A DNA stretch of 64,000 bases from NCBI GenBank assembly GCA_020635205.1, contig JACKAE010000001.1:620001-684000 (forward strand). The letters run 5' to 3'. Made by a program: the position numbers and the translations under genes. Positions within the stretch are counted from its first letter, which is position 1; every line of letters starts with the position of its first letter. The notes beneath the pieces are model-generated. The model worked only from the letters and a program-made list of their open reading frames with translations, searched no databases and was not told where the DNA came from. The stretch is from Ignavibacteria bacterium. Its GTDB lineage: Bacteria > Bacteroidota > Ignavibacteria > OLB7. This document shows positions 35,701 through 43,758 of this stretch, in pieces.

Positions 35701-36017
35701 TGTTCCATCTTCTGGTAACCGATGGCCGTCACAACAACTTGATGTGTTCCTGCCGGAACGGCTACCAAATAGTATTTCCCATCGGCGTTTGCCGCTGTGC
35801 CGATTCGCAGCTCAGGAATCTGCACAGTTGCCCCAGGAATTGGTTGCCGAGTATCGGCGTCAATGATAGTTCCCTGTACTGTCTGACTCAGCGATATCTC
35901 CGTTGAGAATACTGATAGACAGAGGGTTACGGTAGCGAGCATCCACCAGCTATGCCTGTAGCATACCCGTGGCTTCAGCCGCGACGCTATTGCGTAGAGA
36001 GTTTGGGAAAGGTTCAT
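32721..36017 (-). CDS. SusC/RagA-family TonB-dependent outer-membrane transporter
   Basis: The 1098-residue protein has a signal segment (to about residue 45), a carboxypeptidase-regulatory-like N-terminal extension (about 47-130, GTIIDADTRQPIPGATVQIP), the TonB-box/plug region (LDEVVVVGLSGSQERR; plug about 140-260 with the SusC-type YVVDGTIIDN) and a 22-strand barrel to the C-terminal VRFSLSVTY. It imports bound ligands using energy from the ExbB-ExbD-TonB complex; a candidate complex is encoded at 59461-62253. It is co-transcribed with the SusD gene. There is no sigma or anti-sigma gene beside it and no STN domain, so it is not obviously trans-envelope regulated. Confidence 0.93.
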   Translation of the reverse strand: MNLSQTLYAIASRLKPRVCYRHSWWMLATVTLCLSVFSTEISLSQTVQGTIIDADTRQPIPGATVQIPELRIGTAANADGKYYLVAVPAGTHQVVVTAIGYQKMEQTIGVQAGEDLTQNFELSYSALELDEVVVVGLSGSQERRKLGNVIAEVDGTDIARAVTPNAIDALSGRVTGASVTRNGGAPGAGTYITIRGKKTVLGSSQPLYVVDGTIIDNTSLGPDTKVGGSDFQGGNVNQGNRAIDINPHEIESIEVLKGASAAAIYGSRAANGVMLITTKRGRGYSEKPVIASFTSFQLDNKVGDIDLQTEYGQQVPYQPGRPGSTNSYGERLADGTQTFDHDQDIFRTGQSLEQVLSVSGSSGPVSYLVSGTVTDMNGFVTGSELGRQSFRFNADVNALPNVLLRSNSNFILINNDFPQNGSNTSGILLGSLRTPPEFDNSEILEADGTQRRFGFYDNPLWTEEFNTFNTKINRFIHSTSLSWDPLDWLGLNGQVGIDRYDHFNVKRLAVGSADSDGRLGEIRHDRLSVSSINLDLSATVNRNFGEDVEVNLTLGSQTIWESTREDESTGTNTLPFFDQLPASATTTTTSAFGELKTVGLFAQVTGTLWDKLSLTAAIRRDGSSGFGASEQFHTYPKVGGSYTISKETFFDSMRDIFSNVRLRASYGEAGSPSLPGAYATSSLYGTFGFADPWDRGTSAGRSGFIGIRQGNNTAQEFTVAGNPEISPERSKEIEAGIDIGLLDERVSIEATFYHQDIEDLILNVPVPGSTGYDQQLRNAGKMWNEGFELGIGFSPIRTENFTWESQINYSTNENMVTELKVKPEGLVASDDEGTISLEGGFTGTVNVAAVGQPVGVLRGGGWLRDINGDIVYAGDTYTDKNGVQQTAADAFELPINGTPVIDPAPVILANTNPDFQWSWINEFTLFKDISFGFLIDASIGQEVWNGTRGALYNFGTHGDTRDRDEPWMNERGEPVIYTGTDTIDIVPGLQWIPGQQLTRESYYRLYANSFLGNDEVHVEDASYIKLREVHVRYDWHGLRKWNIETVGFGVSVRNLLTISDYSGYDPEVNNFQQAEGRGYDYFTLPQTRSVRFSLSVTY

Positions 36018-36604
36018 AGGGTTCTCCTCCTTGTGACCTATTGAACGTGTTATTGTGAACGGAATACTCCGTTGTAGTTCCCATCCTAAGTTGTGAACGA
36101 TAAGGCCGATTCTCTTTGTGCTTTCAATTCAAAGAAAATGGTGACCTATCGCAGTTCCTTGCGTTCCTGTTTCCCTCCGGTATTGATTGTTTAAAATGTT
36201 GTGGTGGGTGGCGTTTTATTCGCTGGGATTTGGCAACTGATAGAGAAAGTGGTAAGTGAGGTATGGCATGTGCAATATTTGTCGATTGTGCTTGAACTAC
36301 TACAGGGAAGTTGCTCCCATAGAACAAAAGAGATCGTCCAAATATTTAGGGGATGGCCACTCATCTAAGTATGTCTATCGGTTGATGGCTCATTCCATGT
36401 TTCAACAAACGTTATCATCTGTTAACAAATGATAATCTAAAACCCTCACCTACGCTATGCAAGAGGGTTGAAAGATTTTTTGACAAATTCCACTGAGCCA
36501 CAAAATCTCTTCGTGAAATGTATGATCGGATTTGCATGGTAACATCTGCGGAAGTTTTGGGTTCTATTCCCAAGCATCTGGCGATGACACAGACTATCTT
36601 GATT
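36018..36604. other. 587-base intergenic region with palindrome and hairpin
   Basis: This region separates the divergent susC and barrel-protein genes, so it should hold both promoters. Visible structures are a near-perfect 24-base palindrome at 36412-36435 (TTATCAT..GTTAAC..ATGATAA) and a hairpin AACCCTC (36441-36447)/GAGGGTT (36463-36469) followed by six T residues near 36475. I see no convincing gene in it. Confidence 0.6.
36412..36435. promoter_or_regulatory. 24-base palindrome, candidate operator
   Basis: TTATCAT-CT-GTTAAC-AA-ATGATAA is symmetric except for one pair on each side of the central GTTAAC. It lies about 170 bases before the barrel-protein start and just before a terminator-like hairpin. 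It may bind a dimeric regulator. Confidence 0.4.
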
Positions 36605-37525
36605 ATGAGAACATACTTTGCATTCCCTCTACTTCTTCTCGTCACTCTGGCTTACTTTCTACTTCCCACACCCTTGATTTCTGGTGGTTGGCCACAGGAA
36701 AAAGGGAAATCATTTATCAAGATTACCTACGGAACCTCATCTTCCAATACAGTCTATCGATTTGATGGGGAAACAAAGTTCCCAACAGACAATGGTAGGG
36801 CAACTGTTCGGGATTATCCGTTGGCCGATCGAGGAATTTTCTGCTACCTTGAGCATGGTATCACAAGCGACCTCACATTTATTGGTGACGTTACTCTCAA
36901 ACGGTCGATCATTACATCCCCCCTCGAGCGTCGCTCTACTGAAGGGGTTGGAGATATTGGGCTGGGAGCACGCTATCGCCTGTTGAGTTCTGGCCCACAC
37001 GTTCTATCGGGGCGGGCAGGGATTAGCCTCCCTACTGGTTACAGTCGGGATATTACACCCCCACTCGGGACAGGGGATATTAACTTCTCCCTTGCAGCCG
37101 AGTACGGCATCTCCTTCTATCCAGCCCCAGCATATGCTACAGCAACGCTCGGCTACAGGATGCGACCCGGCATCTATGCTCTCTCCAGTCTAAACGACGA
37201 CTCCGAAGAATTTGAACCGAACTATTCCGATGTGGTTACTGCCGAGGCGGAGGCAGGATATACCCTCTTCAATCGCTTCCTTCTAAAGGGAAACCTACGC
37301 TACCTGACGACAACCAGAACGGACGACAATGACTTTGATATTGTACATCCTCCTGAAACAGAGCAGTACCTGAAGGTTGGTGGAGGAGTTGCTGCATCAG
37401 TTTGGAAGAATATCGGTATCAGTGCTGACATGTACGCAACACCTCTCGGGAAGAAAACGGCCAACAGTATTGATTTCTTCATCGGTATCTCGTGGCAAGG
37501 AAAAATTTTTGGAAGCCAAGAATAA
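36605..37525 (+). CDS. Exported outer-membrane beta-barrel protein
   Basis: The 306-residue product starts MRTYFAFPLLLLVTLAYF, a signal peptide that ends near residue 28. The mature part is rich in alternating beta strands, with GVGDIGLGARYRL, SGRAGISLPTG and AEAGYTLFNRFLLKGNLRY, typical of the 'phenol-degradation MetA-like' transporter barrel family. It ends with an aromatic-rich strand (IDFFIGISWQGKIFG). The start upstream at 36518 would place a non-hydrophobic leader before the signal and is rejected. It is followed 130 bases later by a molybdopterin oxidoreductase gene on the same strand, but co-function is only a guess. Confidence 0.75.
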   Translation: MRTYFAFPLLLLVTLAYFLLPTPLISGGWPQEKGKSFIKITYGTSSSNTVYRFDGETKFPTDNGRATVRDYPLADRGIFCYLEHGITSDLTFIGDVTLKRSIITSPLERRSTEGVGDIGLGARYRLLSSGPHVLSGRAGISLPTGYSRDITPPLGTGDINFSLAAEYGISFYPAPAYATATLGYRMRPGIYALSSLNDDSEEFEPNYSDVVTAEAEAGYTLFNRFLLKGNLRYLTTTRTDDNDFDIVHPPETEQYLKVGGGVAASVWKNIGISADMYATPLGKKTANSIDFFIGISWQGKIFGSQE

Positions 37526-37655
37526 TGAGGTTGATATTGATGTTGTGAATCAGCCTACGAACGGCAGCTCACGATGAACAACTCTTGGCACAGCCATACC
37601 ATACCCAACTCAGCAAAAAAATCAGTTGTAGTGCATAACAGGTAGCTCAGATCAG

Positions 37656-38789
37656 ATGGAAAAAGATCGTAGAAATTTTCTCAAGCTCACGGGAACTGGC
37701 ATAGCCGGTATCTTTATCCTCCCGATGATACAAGGATGTGAAAGCCATGTGATCACTCCTCTCGTTCAGCCAAAAGCTGAACCGTTTATTACTCCTATTA
37801 ATCAGTTCTTTTTACAGAATGGTGGTCAGGGGGCAATTCAAGGGTGGAGTCAGCCGGTGTTCAACAGCGCGAATGATTGGTCGCTGGTGGTGAAACATGG
37901 GAATAATACCGTTGCCACGATCACGTGGGATACGTTGATGAGCATCGTGAGTGCCGAGCCGAACGAAGAGATCACACTGTTGAAGACAATTGAGTGTGTT
38001 CTGCAAAGTGATGTTCGCACTTCGGCAACAGGGTTTTCTGGAAATGCTTACTGGACTGGAATCCCACTCCGTAAGGTTTTGGAGGGAATTGATCTGACAG
38101 CTTCCAGTCCGGTGGAAACATTCCTATTGACTGCTGCAGATGGTTTTACTAATAACATCCAAATTGCACGAATCCGAGATGCCGCCACTGCTGGGCTTGT
38201 AGAGCCACTACTTGTCTACAAGATGAACGGCGAGCCGTTGCCTCCAGAGCATGGTTTCCCCGTTCGCCTGATTATTCAAGAAGGATATGGCTACATGAAT
38301 ATGAAGTGGCTTACCGAAATTCAGGCAGTCGACTTTCTGATAGAAGACTTTGGCACATATCAGGAACAGGGATTTTTCGATGGAGGTCTGCTTAGCGTTA
38401 ACAGCCGGGCGACCAGCCTTTTCAACGAGATTCAAGTCCCCTCTGGATCTCTCACAATCTTCGGGTTTGCTCTGAGTGGCGCAGCCCCTATCGACAAGGT
38501 TGAGGTAAGTATTGATGGAAGTTCGCCCGAAGCTGCGGAGATCATTTCGTTGGATGAGCTTCAGGCCTCGTCAATCCTTCCCCCAAATATCAAGCAAATT
38601 CTTGATGGAGAAGAGTATCCTTTCCGTGCCGTCTGGACTCCGTGGAGATATACTTGGGAGGCGAAGCGGGGGGATCATCAGGTTGCAATTCGTGCGTTTG
38701 ACAAGGCAGGCAATTCTCAGCCAGACGTTGACGATAACATCGACGACGGACAAAATAGATTAACAACATATCGAGTAATCGTAGCGTAA
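37656..38789 (+). CDS. Tat-exported molybdopterin-dependent oxidoreductase (sulfite-oxidase fold)
   Basis: The 377-residue protein starts with a twin-arginine signal, DRRNFLKLTG (Arg5-Arg6), and has a possible lipobox MIQGC (Cys28). The centre matches the sulfite-oxidase-type Moco domain. Cys114 in TIECVLQ is at the expected molybdenum-ligand region, followed by FSGNAYWTGIPLRKVLE and PPEHGFPVRLIIQEGYGYMN (about residues 192-211, part of the cofactor pocket). A dimerisation-type beta domain closes the protein. It probably oxidises or reduces a small substrate in the periplasm; the substrate is unknown. It lies 15 bases before a monohaem cytochrome gene, its likely electron partner. Confidence 0.85.
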   Translation: MEKDRRNFLKLTGTGIAGIFILPMIQGCESHVITPLVQPKAEPFITPINQFFLQNGGQGAIQGWSQPVFNSANDWSLVVKHGNNTVATITWDTLMSIVSAEPNEEITLLKTIECVLQSDVRTSATGFSGNAYWTGIPLRKVLEGIDLTASSPVETFLLTAADGFTNNIQIARIRDAATAGLVEPLLVYKMNGEPLPPEHGFPVRLIIQEGYGYMNMKWLTEIQAVDFLIEDFGTYQEQGFFDGGLLSVNSRATSLFNEIQVPSGSLTIFGFALSGAAPIDKVEVSIDGSSPEAAEIISLDELQASSILPPNIKQILDGEEYPFRAVWTPWRYTWEAKRGDHQVAIRAFDKAGNSQPDVDDNIDDGQNRLTTYRVIVA

Positions 38790-38804
38790 GCGAGGAAGAA
38801 AAGA

Positions 38805-39179
38805 ATGATCTATCGTAAACTTCGATATGTGGTGTTAACGGGTGCTTTCTGCATGTTCCTTTTTTCATTCCTCTTCAGTGCCTGCAACTTACTCGATCCT
38901 TCGCCGGAGGCAACAGTTGTTCGTCCTCCAGAATTGAACTGTGATGACCTTGTTCCGCTGACTGGAGAGGAAATCTACCGCTGTAAGTGTGCCAGTTGTC
39001 ATGGGATTGATGGAGTGCCAGCTACCGACCAGATTACAGATATTCGTGGCTTCACTCCGTTTGCAAAGTTCGAAACGTCACTCAACACTGGTCCTGCAAG
39101 TATGCCTGAGTTTCCGGAGATTGAATTAGAGGAACGGCAGCGCTTGTTCGAGTATGTGCAGAACCATTTGGGGGAGTGA
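38805..39179 (+). CDS. Monohaem c-type cytochrome lipoprotein
   Basis: The 124-residue protein has a lipoprotein signal with lipobox LFSAC (Cys27). A single class I cytochrome c domain follows, with haem site CASCH (Cys62, Cys65, His66) and a probable axial Met100 in GPASMPEF. The C-terminal helix LEERQRLFEYVQNHL is typical. It starts 15 bases after the molybdopterin oxidoreductase stop and should receive or donate its electrons at the membrane surface. Confidence 0.9.
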   Translation: MIYRKLRYVVLTGAFCMFLFSFLFSACNLLDPSPEATVVRPPELNCDDLVPLTGEEIYRCKCASCHGIDGVPATDQITDIRGFTPFAKFETSLNTGPASMPEFPEIELEERQRLFEYVQNHLGE

Positions 39180-39380
39180 ATCGGATGAAGGGGAAATATG
39201 AGGGGACAGAACGGGACTGCACTGCTGAATTACACACTACTGAGGAGGACAAACTGGTAGACTCCCTTCCATAATTTCTTCCCTCGATACGATACTCCTA
39301 TTGCGGGACGTTTCGTGACTTGTCTCGGGCTGACTCTTCCGTAACTTCACTTCTTTCAACTATCATACTCTACAGAAGCA

Positions 39381-41252
39381 ATGATCGATTTAAGGGAGCG
39401 GCTCGGTTCCGGGAATCCCGTTGTTATAGATGGCTCAATGGAGGCAGCACTACGTGCGGAGGGATATAACGAACATCCGATTGAAATCTATAACCTGAAG
39501 AACCCTCTGTTGATCGAGAGACTTCACACACTCTTTATCGATGCTGGGGCAGAGATTATCCAGGCGAACACGACTGGAGGGAATGCCTTGACCTTGGCTC
39601 CCTACAAGCTGGACGACAAAGTGTACGAGATCAATCGCAAAGGTGTTTGGCTTGCGCGAACTGCCGCACTCGGTAAGGCATACGTTGCCGGTGTAGTAGG
39701 ACCTGTTGGCAAGTTCTTTGCACCGGTTGGGACGTTAAAGGCTGAAGATGCTCGCGATGCTTATGCTGCACAGATCCACGCTCTTCTCGACGGAGGTTGT
39801 GATCTGTTGATTCTGAAGTCGTTCATTAACGTCGACGATCTTGAGCTTGCTCTCGGGGCTGCTCGGCACGTCTCGAACGACATCCCGATTATTGCGCAGA
39901 AGACATTTCCAGAAGATGGATCAGTTCTCGCCTCCGAATATCCAAGGGAGATTGCTCGCCGATTGGAGGCTCACGACGTGGTGGCAGTCGGATCGAACGG
40001 AACAGTTGGCCCACAACGGATGCGAAGTATTGTGCGGGCACTCCGGAGTGCAACCGACTCGATCCTCTCGGCGCAACCCGACATCGGCACTCCCACACTT
40101 GTAGATGGGATGCCGATCTACAACGCAACAACAGAATACGTTGCTCGGTCGGTTGCAAAACTTGTTGAAAGTGGTGTGACGATTATCGGAGCTGATGGTG
40201 GAGCCGATCCAGAATATATCCGGGCAATCAGCAAAGCAGTTGCGGGGCTACAAGTAGGGAAGCCGGAGATTAAACCGAGGTCTCCTAAACCTGCGTTAAA
40301 CGAACTTTCCGTACAGCCGGAGTCAGGTCAATTTGGAAGGAGGCTCGGGAAAGATTTTCTGATTACTGCGGAAGTTGGGATTCCACGCGGACTTGATATG
40401 CGTGCAGTCTATCAGGAGGCGGCCTACTTCAAGGAAATTGGGGTTGACGCAATCAACATTTTCGACGGTGCGCGAGCACGGTTGCGGATTAGTCCTATAA
40501 CCATCAGCCACTTGGTAGAACAGCAAGTAGGTATCGAATGTATTACTCACCTTGCCTGTCGCGACCGAAATATGGTGGGGCTGCAGGCCGAGCTTCTGGG
40601 AGCACACTCGCTTGGATTGCGAACAATTCTTGCGGTGACGGGAGACCCCACGCATATCGGAGACTACCCTTACGCAACGTCAGTCTACGACGTTGACGCA
40701 GTTGGACTTGTTCGTGCTCTGAAGCGAATGAACCAAGGGCTTGATCTGGTGGGAAATCCAATCGGTGGACCAACGCGATTTACCATTGCTTGTGCCGTCA
40801 ACCCGGTTGCTGAAGATATGGAGCGTGAGATTATTCGGCTGGAGCGAAAGGTGGAGGAAGGGGCAGAAGTTGCCTTTACGCAGCCAGTGTTCGATAGGGA
40901 TACGTTGTATGAATTTCTTGAGCGCATTAACCATATTCCGGTTCGAATTATGCTTGGGTTGAGCTTACTAAGTGGAGCGCGCCACGCAGAATTCCTCCAC
41001 CACGAAGTTCCAGGGATGACAATCCCACAGAGCATACAGGAGCGGCTCAGAGAAGCCGTCGAGCCAGTTGCCGAGGGGGTGAACGTGACTGTGGAGTTTA
41101 TTGAGAGCATTGGGGAGATGCCGGAGAAAATTGCTGGACTCTATATCATGCCCCCTAACCACAAAGAGTTTATGGTGAAGGAGTTACTGCAGAGAACAGG
41201 GTTGCGGAAGTATAGTGATGTTGTTGTCGAAGGGAACAGTATTGCACAGTGA
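39381..41252 (+). CDS. Bifunctional homocysteine S-methyltransferase/5,10-methylenetetrahydrofolate reductase, with altered zinc site
   Basis: Residues 1-295 form a homocysteine S-methyltransferase (HMT) barrel (DGSMEAALRAEGY; IIQANTTGGNALTL) and 320-610 form a complete MTHFR barrel (FLITAEVGIPRGLD; LAVTGDPTHIGDYP; FTQPVFDRDTLYEF). The order and 623-residue length match YitJ-type fusions. The HMT zinc ligands appear absent: the usual G-x-N-C reads GSNGT (Gly207), and the usual GGCCG reads GADGG (Asp272, Gly273). No other cysteine sits at these places. The MTHFR half should make methyl-THF; the HMT half may be inactive or altered. The gene is monocistronic. Confidence 0.9.
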   Translation: MIDLRERLGSGNPVVIDGSMEAALRAEGYNEHPIEIYNLKNPLLIERLHTLFIDAGAEIIQANTTGGNALTLAPYKLDDKVYEINRKGVWLARTAALGKAYVAGVVGPVGKFFAPVGTLKAEDARDAYAAQIHALLDGGCDLLILKSFINVDDLELALGAARHVSNDIPIIAQKTFPEDGSVLASEYPREIARRLEAHDVVAVGSNGTVGPQRMRSIVRALRSATDSILSAQPDIGTPTLVDGMPIYNATTEYVARSVAKLVESGVTIIGADGGADPEYIRAISKAVAGLQVGKPEIKPRSPKPALNELSVQPESGQFGRRLGKDFLITAEVGIPRGLDMRAVYQEAAYFKEIGVDAINIFDGARARLRISPITISHLVEQQVGIECITHLACRDRNMVGLQAELLGAHSLGLRTILAVTGDPTHIGDYPYATSVYDVDAVGLVRALKRMNQGLDLVGNPIGGPTRFTIACAVNPVAEDMEREIIRLERKVEEGAEVAFTQPVFDRDTLYEFLERINHIPVRIMLGLSLLSGARHAEFLHHEVPGMTIPQSIQERLREAVEPVAEGVNVTVEFIESIGEMPEKIAGLYIMPPNHKEFMVKELLQRTGLRKYSDVVVEGNSIAQ

Positions 41253-41335
41253 AGCGATATGTTCCCTCTTTACGATATGGATTGATGGTGCGAATATCCG
41301 TGCTGCGCACGCTTTCATCGAGTAGTTGAAAAGAA

Positions 41336-42646
41336 GTGAACAGACCAATTATTCTCGGCGGTGGGGTAGCTGGCATTGCTGCCGCAATGGAACTTGCTGA
41401 CGCCGGGTGCAAGCCAATCTTGATTGAGTCTCGACCCTATCTTGGGGGACGTGTTCGTTCGTTTGTTCATCGAGAGACTAATGAGGAGATCGACAATGGT
41501 CGACATCTGTTGATGGGATGCTATCACACAACGCTCAATCTTCTCGATCGACTTGGAACCGGCCACCACATCTCCCTGCAACCCGCACTCCGCGTCGAGT
41601 TCCGCGACTCAGATGGCTCTTTAGATATTCTCTCTGCCCCATCTTGGCTTCCCTCACCCCTCAACGTTTTGGTCGGCATGATGGGACTACGCCGACTTAG
41701 TCTGCGCGAACGCCTTGGCTTGATTCGAGTTGGGTTGCAGGCAAAGAGGGAAATGCCCGATAAGGCGGAGACAGTAACTGAATATCTGCTTCGGCTCGGT
41801 CAGTCGAGTAGAGTGCAGGAGCGACTCTGGAATCCTCTGGTGATTGCTACACTGAACACGAAGCCAGAGGAAGCCTCTGCGCGACTTTTCGTCGAAGTCT
41901 TGCGCCTTGCATTTCTGAGTAGCGGAGATGATTCGAAGCTCGCCTTCTCACACGTGGGTCTCTCGCAGCTTTTCTCCCCTGCTCGAGAGTATATTGCGTC
42001 GAGAGGTGGGGATGTCCTGCTCGGTTGTTTTGCCTCGCACGTATCTCGGAATGGCGAGGAATGGCATGTAGAGTTGCGCGATGGACGAACGTTTGATACC
42101 CCTACTCTCCTTACCGCTTTACCGTGGGGTGAGTTTTCAACTCTCTTCAATAAGAACATTCAAGGAATCTTCCCACCGCGCCACAATCCTATCATTTCAC
42201 TTTATCTCTGGTTCGACTCTGTTGGTGGTGAGTTGCCCGACTTCAGTGCGATGTTGGGAACGAGCGTTGAGTGGATGTTCAATCGAAGGAAGATAGTAGG
42301 GGATAGGGAGGGTGAATCACCTGCACTGATTGAGTGCGTGATAAGTGCTGCGGATGACATTTGTAGGATGGAGAACAGTAGGATTATAGCAGTTGTAGAG
42401 GAAGAACTTCGTCGGGCATTCCCCTCGCTTCGAAGTACGCCCTTGTTAACAGCCCAAGTTATCAAGGAGAAGCGGGCAACCTTTGCGGCGACACCTTCAG
42501 TGGAAACGATTCGTCCCAGACCGGGCTACTACTCCGACGGGCTGTTTATTGCCGGAGACTGGACAGCAACAGGACTGCCGGGCACTATTGAGGGGGCCGT
42601 ACGAAGTGGAGTGGCAGCGGCGCGCTCGTTGCAGCGAGGTAAGTAG
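41336..42646 (+). CDS. HpnE-like FAD-dependent amine oxidase/desaturase
   Basis: The 436-residue flavoprotein begins with the dinucleotide-binding motif ILGGGVAGIAAAMEL and continues YLGGRVRSF. NGRHLLMGCYHTTLNLL, WNPLVIATLNTKPEEASARLF and the C-terminal GLFIAGDWTATGLPGTIEGA complete the amine-oxidase/carotenoid-desaturase fold. The HLLMGCY and LATLN-type blocks point to the hydroxysqualene dehydroxylase HpnE, which makes squalene for hopanoids. hpnC and hpnD are not in the window, so the pathway remains to be confirmed. It starts at GTG 41336. It shares a bidirectional terminator with the following convergent barrel gene. Confidence 0.8.
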   Translation: MNRPIILGGGVAGIAAAMELADAGCKPILIESRPYLGGRVRSFVHRETNEEIDNGRHLLMGCYHTTLNLLDRLGTGHHISLQPALRVEFRDSDGSLDILSAPSWLPSPLNVLVGMMGLRRLSLRERLGLIRVGLQAKREMPDKAETVTEYLLRLGQSSRVQERLWNPLVIATLNTKPEEASARLFVEVLRLAFLSSGDDSKLAFSHVGLSQLFSPAREYIASRGGDVLLGCFASHVSRNGEEWHVELRDGRTFDTPTLLTALPWGEFSTLFNKNIQGIFPPRHNPIISLYLWFDSVGGELPDFSAMLGTSVEWMFNRRKIVGDREGESPALIECVISAADDICRMENSRIIAVVEEELRRAFPSLRSTPLLTAQVIKEKRATFAATPSVETIRPRPGYYSDGLFIAGDWTATGLPGTIEGAVRSGVAAARSLQRGK

Positions 42647-42691
42647 ATAAATTGTCTGGGATAGTTCTCTCGCGAGACCTACTTCAAAGCA

Positions 42692-42722
42692 AAAGGCCAG
42701 TACGTGAATCGTACTGGCCTTT
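42692..42722. terminator. Bidirectional intrinsic terminator
   Basis: AAAGGCCAGTACG at 42692-42704 pairs perfectly with CGTACTGGCCTTT at 42710-42722 around a five-base loop. It lies between the convergent HpnE-like and barrel genes. Confidence 0.85.
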
Positions 42723-42749
42723 CCTTAATGTTCTCTTTTCTACGATGCG

Positions 42750-43589
42750 TTAGAAGGCTCGGCGGAGATCAACTTGGAAGATGATCGTGCTCAACTGCCA
42801 GTTCTCGGTTGGAGTCACGTCGGTTAAGCCGTAGTCGTAGTAGACACCAGGTGTCAACGCCCACTGGTTGTCGAACAAACCAATCTCTCCTTGAAGCCCG
42901 GCCTTCGCAGAGAAACGAGTTGATGAGCGTTCTGGAATATCTCCATCGAAGAAGATCAAGCGACGCCCATTGTTCTCAGTTGGACGTTCGTCAGGGTTGA
43001 CGAAACGTGCATTCTGTGGCTCTTCCAGATCTTGTACTTGGCGGTTCGTTCCACCCATCACATACTGGAATGCTGGACCAACTGCCGCACCAACGCGGAA
43101 GTCACCGAGCAGAAGAATTTCGTACTTGTACATCACCTCGACGTTCAACAACGAGTATGTAATGTCGGAAGTCGTAGAAACAGTCTGGTCAACAACCGTT
43201 GGGTTGTTTGGTTGTGCAGGATTTGGGAGAAGTACTTTTGCATTTGGCAATTCCTGACGGAACTGTCCAGGACGTTGGTCGAAGGTAATACGTGGGATAA
43301 TTCCCCAACGACCATCGACACTTGGCAAGAACTCAGCACTCAGTCCAACGAGGAAGCCCCATCCATTTCCATCTTCGAAGAGTGGGCATCCAGGATCGTC
43401 GATTGTTCTGAATCCACCTGAGTGGTAGTTGCGGCTGACTCCAAAAGTAGGGCCAACGAGAATCTGACGACGTGACTTAACAGGATCGAGAGGGTTATCT
43501 CTTCCCTCCTGTCCGAAAGATTGCGTTGACACTACAGGAATCGCCAACAGGGCGGCAAGGAAAGCAAGTGATACCGTTTTCAGGTTCAT
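42750..43589 (-). CDS. Outer-membrane beta-barrel protein
   Basis: The 279-residue exported protein has a signal peptide ending at STQSFG (about residue 26). The mature chain alternates hydrophobic and polar residues in barrel strands (ILVGPTFGVSRNYHSGGF, LLNVEVMYKYEILLLGDFRVG, GLQGEIGLFDNQWALTPGVYYD) and ends in phenylalanine (QVDLRRAF), the outer-membrane sorting feature. It resembles the 'PorT/outer membrane protein beta-barrel' families common in this phylum but has no identifying motif. It is the last gene of the long minus-strand run; the next gene upstream is a T9SS cargo. Confidence 0.8.
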   Translation of the reverse strand: MNLKTVSLAFLAALLAIPVVSTQSFGQEGRDNPLDPVKSRRQILVGPTFGVSRNYHSGGFRTIDDPGCPLFEDGNGWGFLVGLSAEFLPSVDGRWGIIPRITFDQRPGQFRQELPNAKVLLPNPAQPNNPTVVDQTVSTTSDITYSLLNVEVMYKYEILLLGDFRVGAAVGPAFQYVMGGTNRQVQDLEEPQNARFVNPDERPTENNGRRLIFFDGDIPERSSTRFSAKAGLQGEIGLFDNQWALTPGVYYDYGLTDVTPTENWQLSTIIFQVDLRRAF

Positions 43590-43758
43590 AGAGAACTCCC
43601 TCCAATTCAGTCTATTGATTCTTGAATTATATCTATCGTTTGAAATCGAGTAGGCTCGATAGTTTCGTAAACGCTGTTGCTTTTTTAAAGACCTTTCCTT
43701 TCACAGGAGTGTCACATCAACAGGTTACTTTTCTTTGACCTTACGGTCTCCTTCTCTT

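Noticed and set aside
36518..36604. Upstream start of the barrel protein
   Set aside because: It would place a polar leader before a clean signal peptide.
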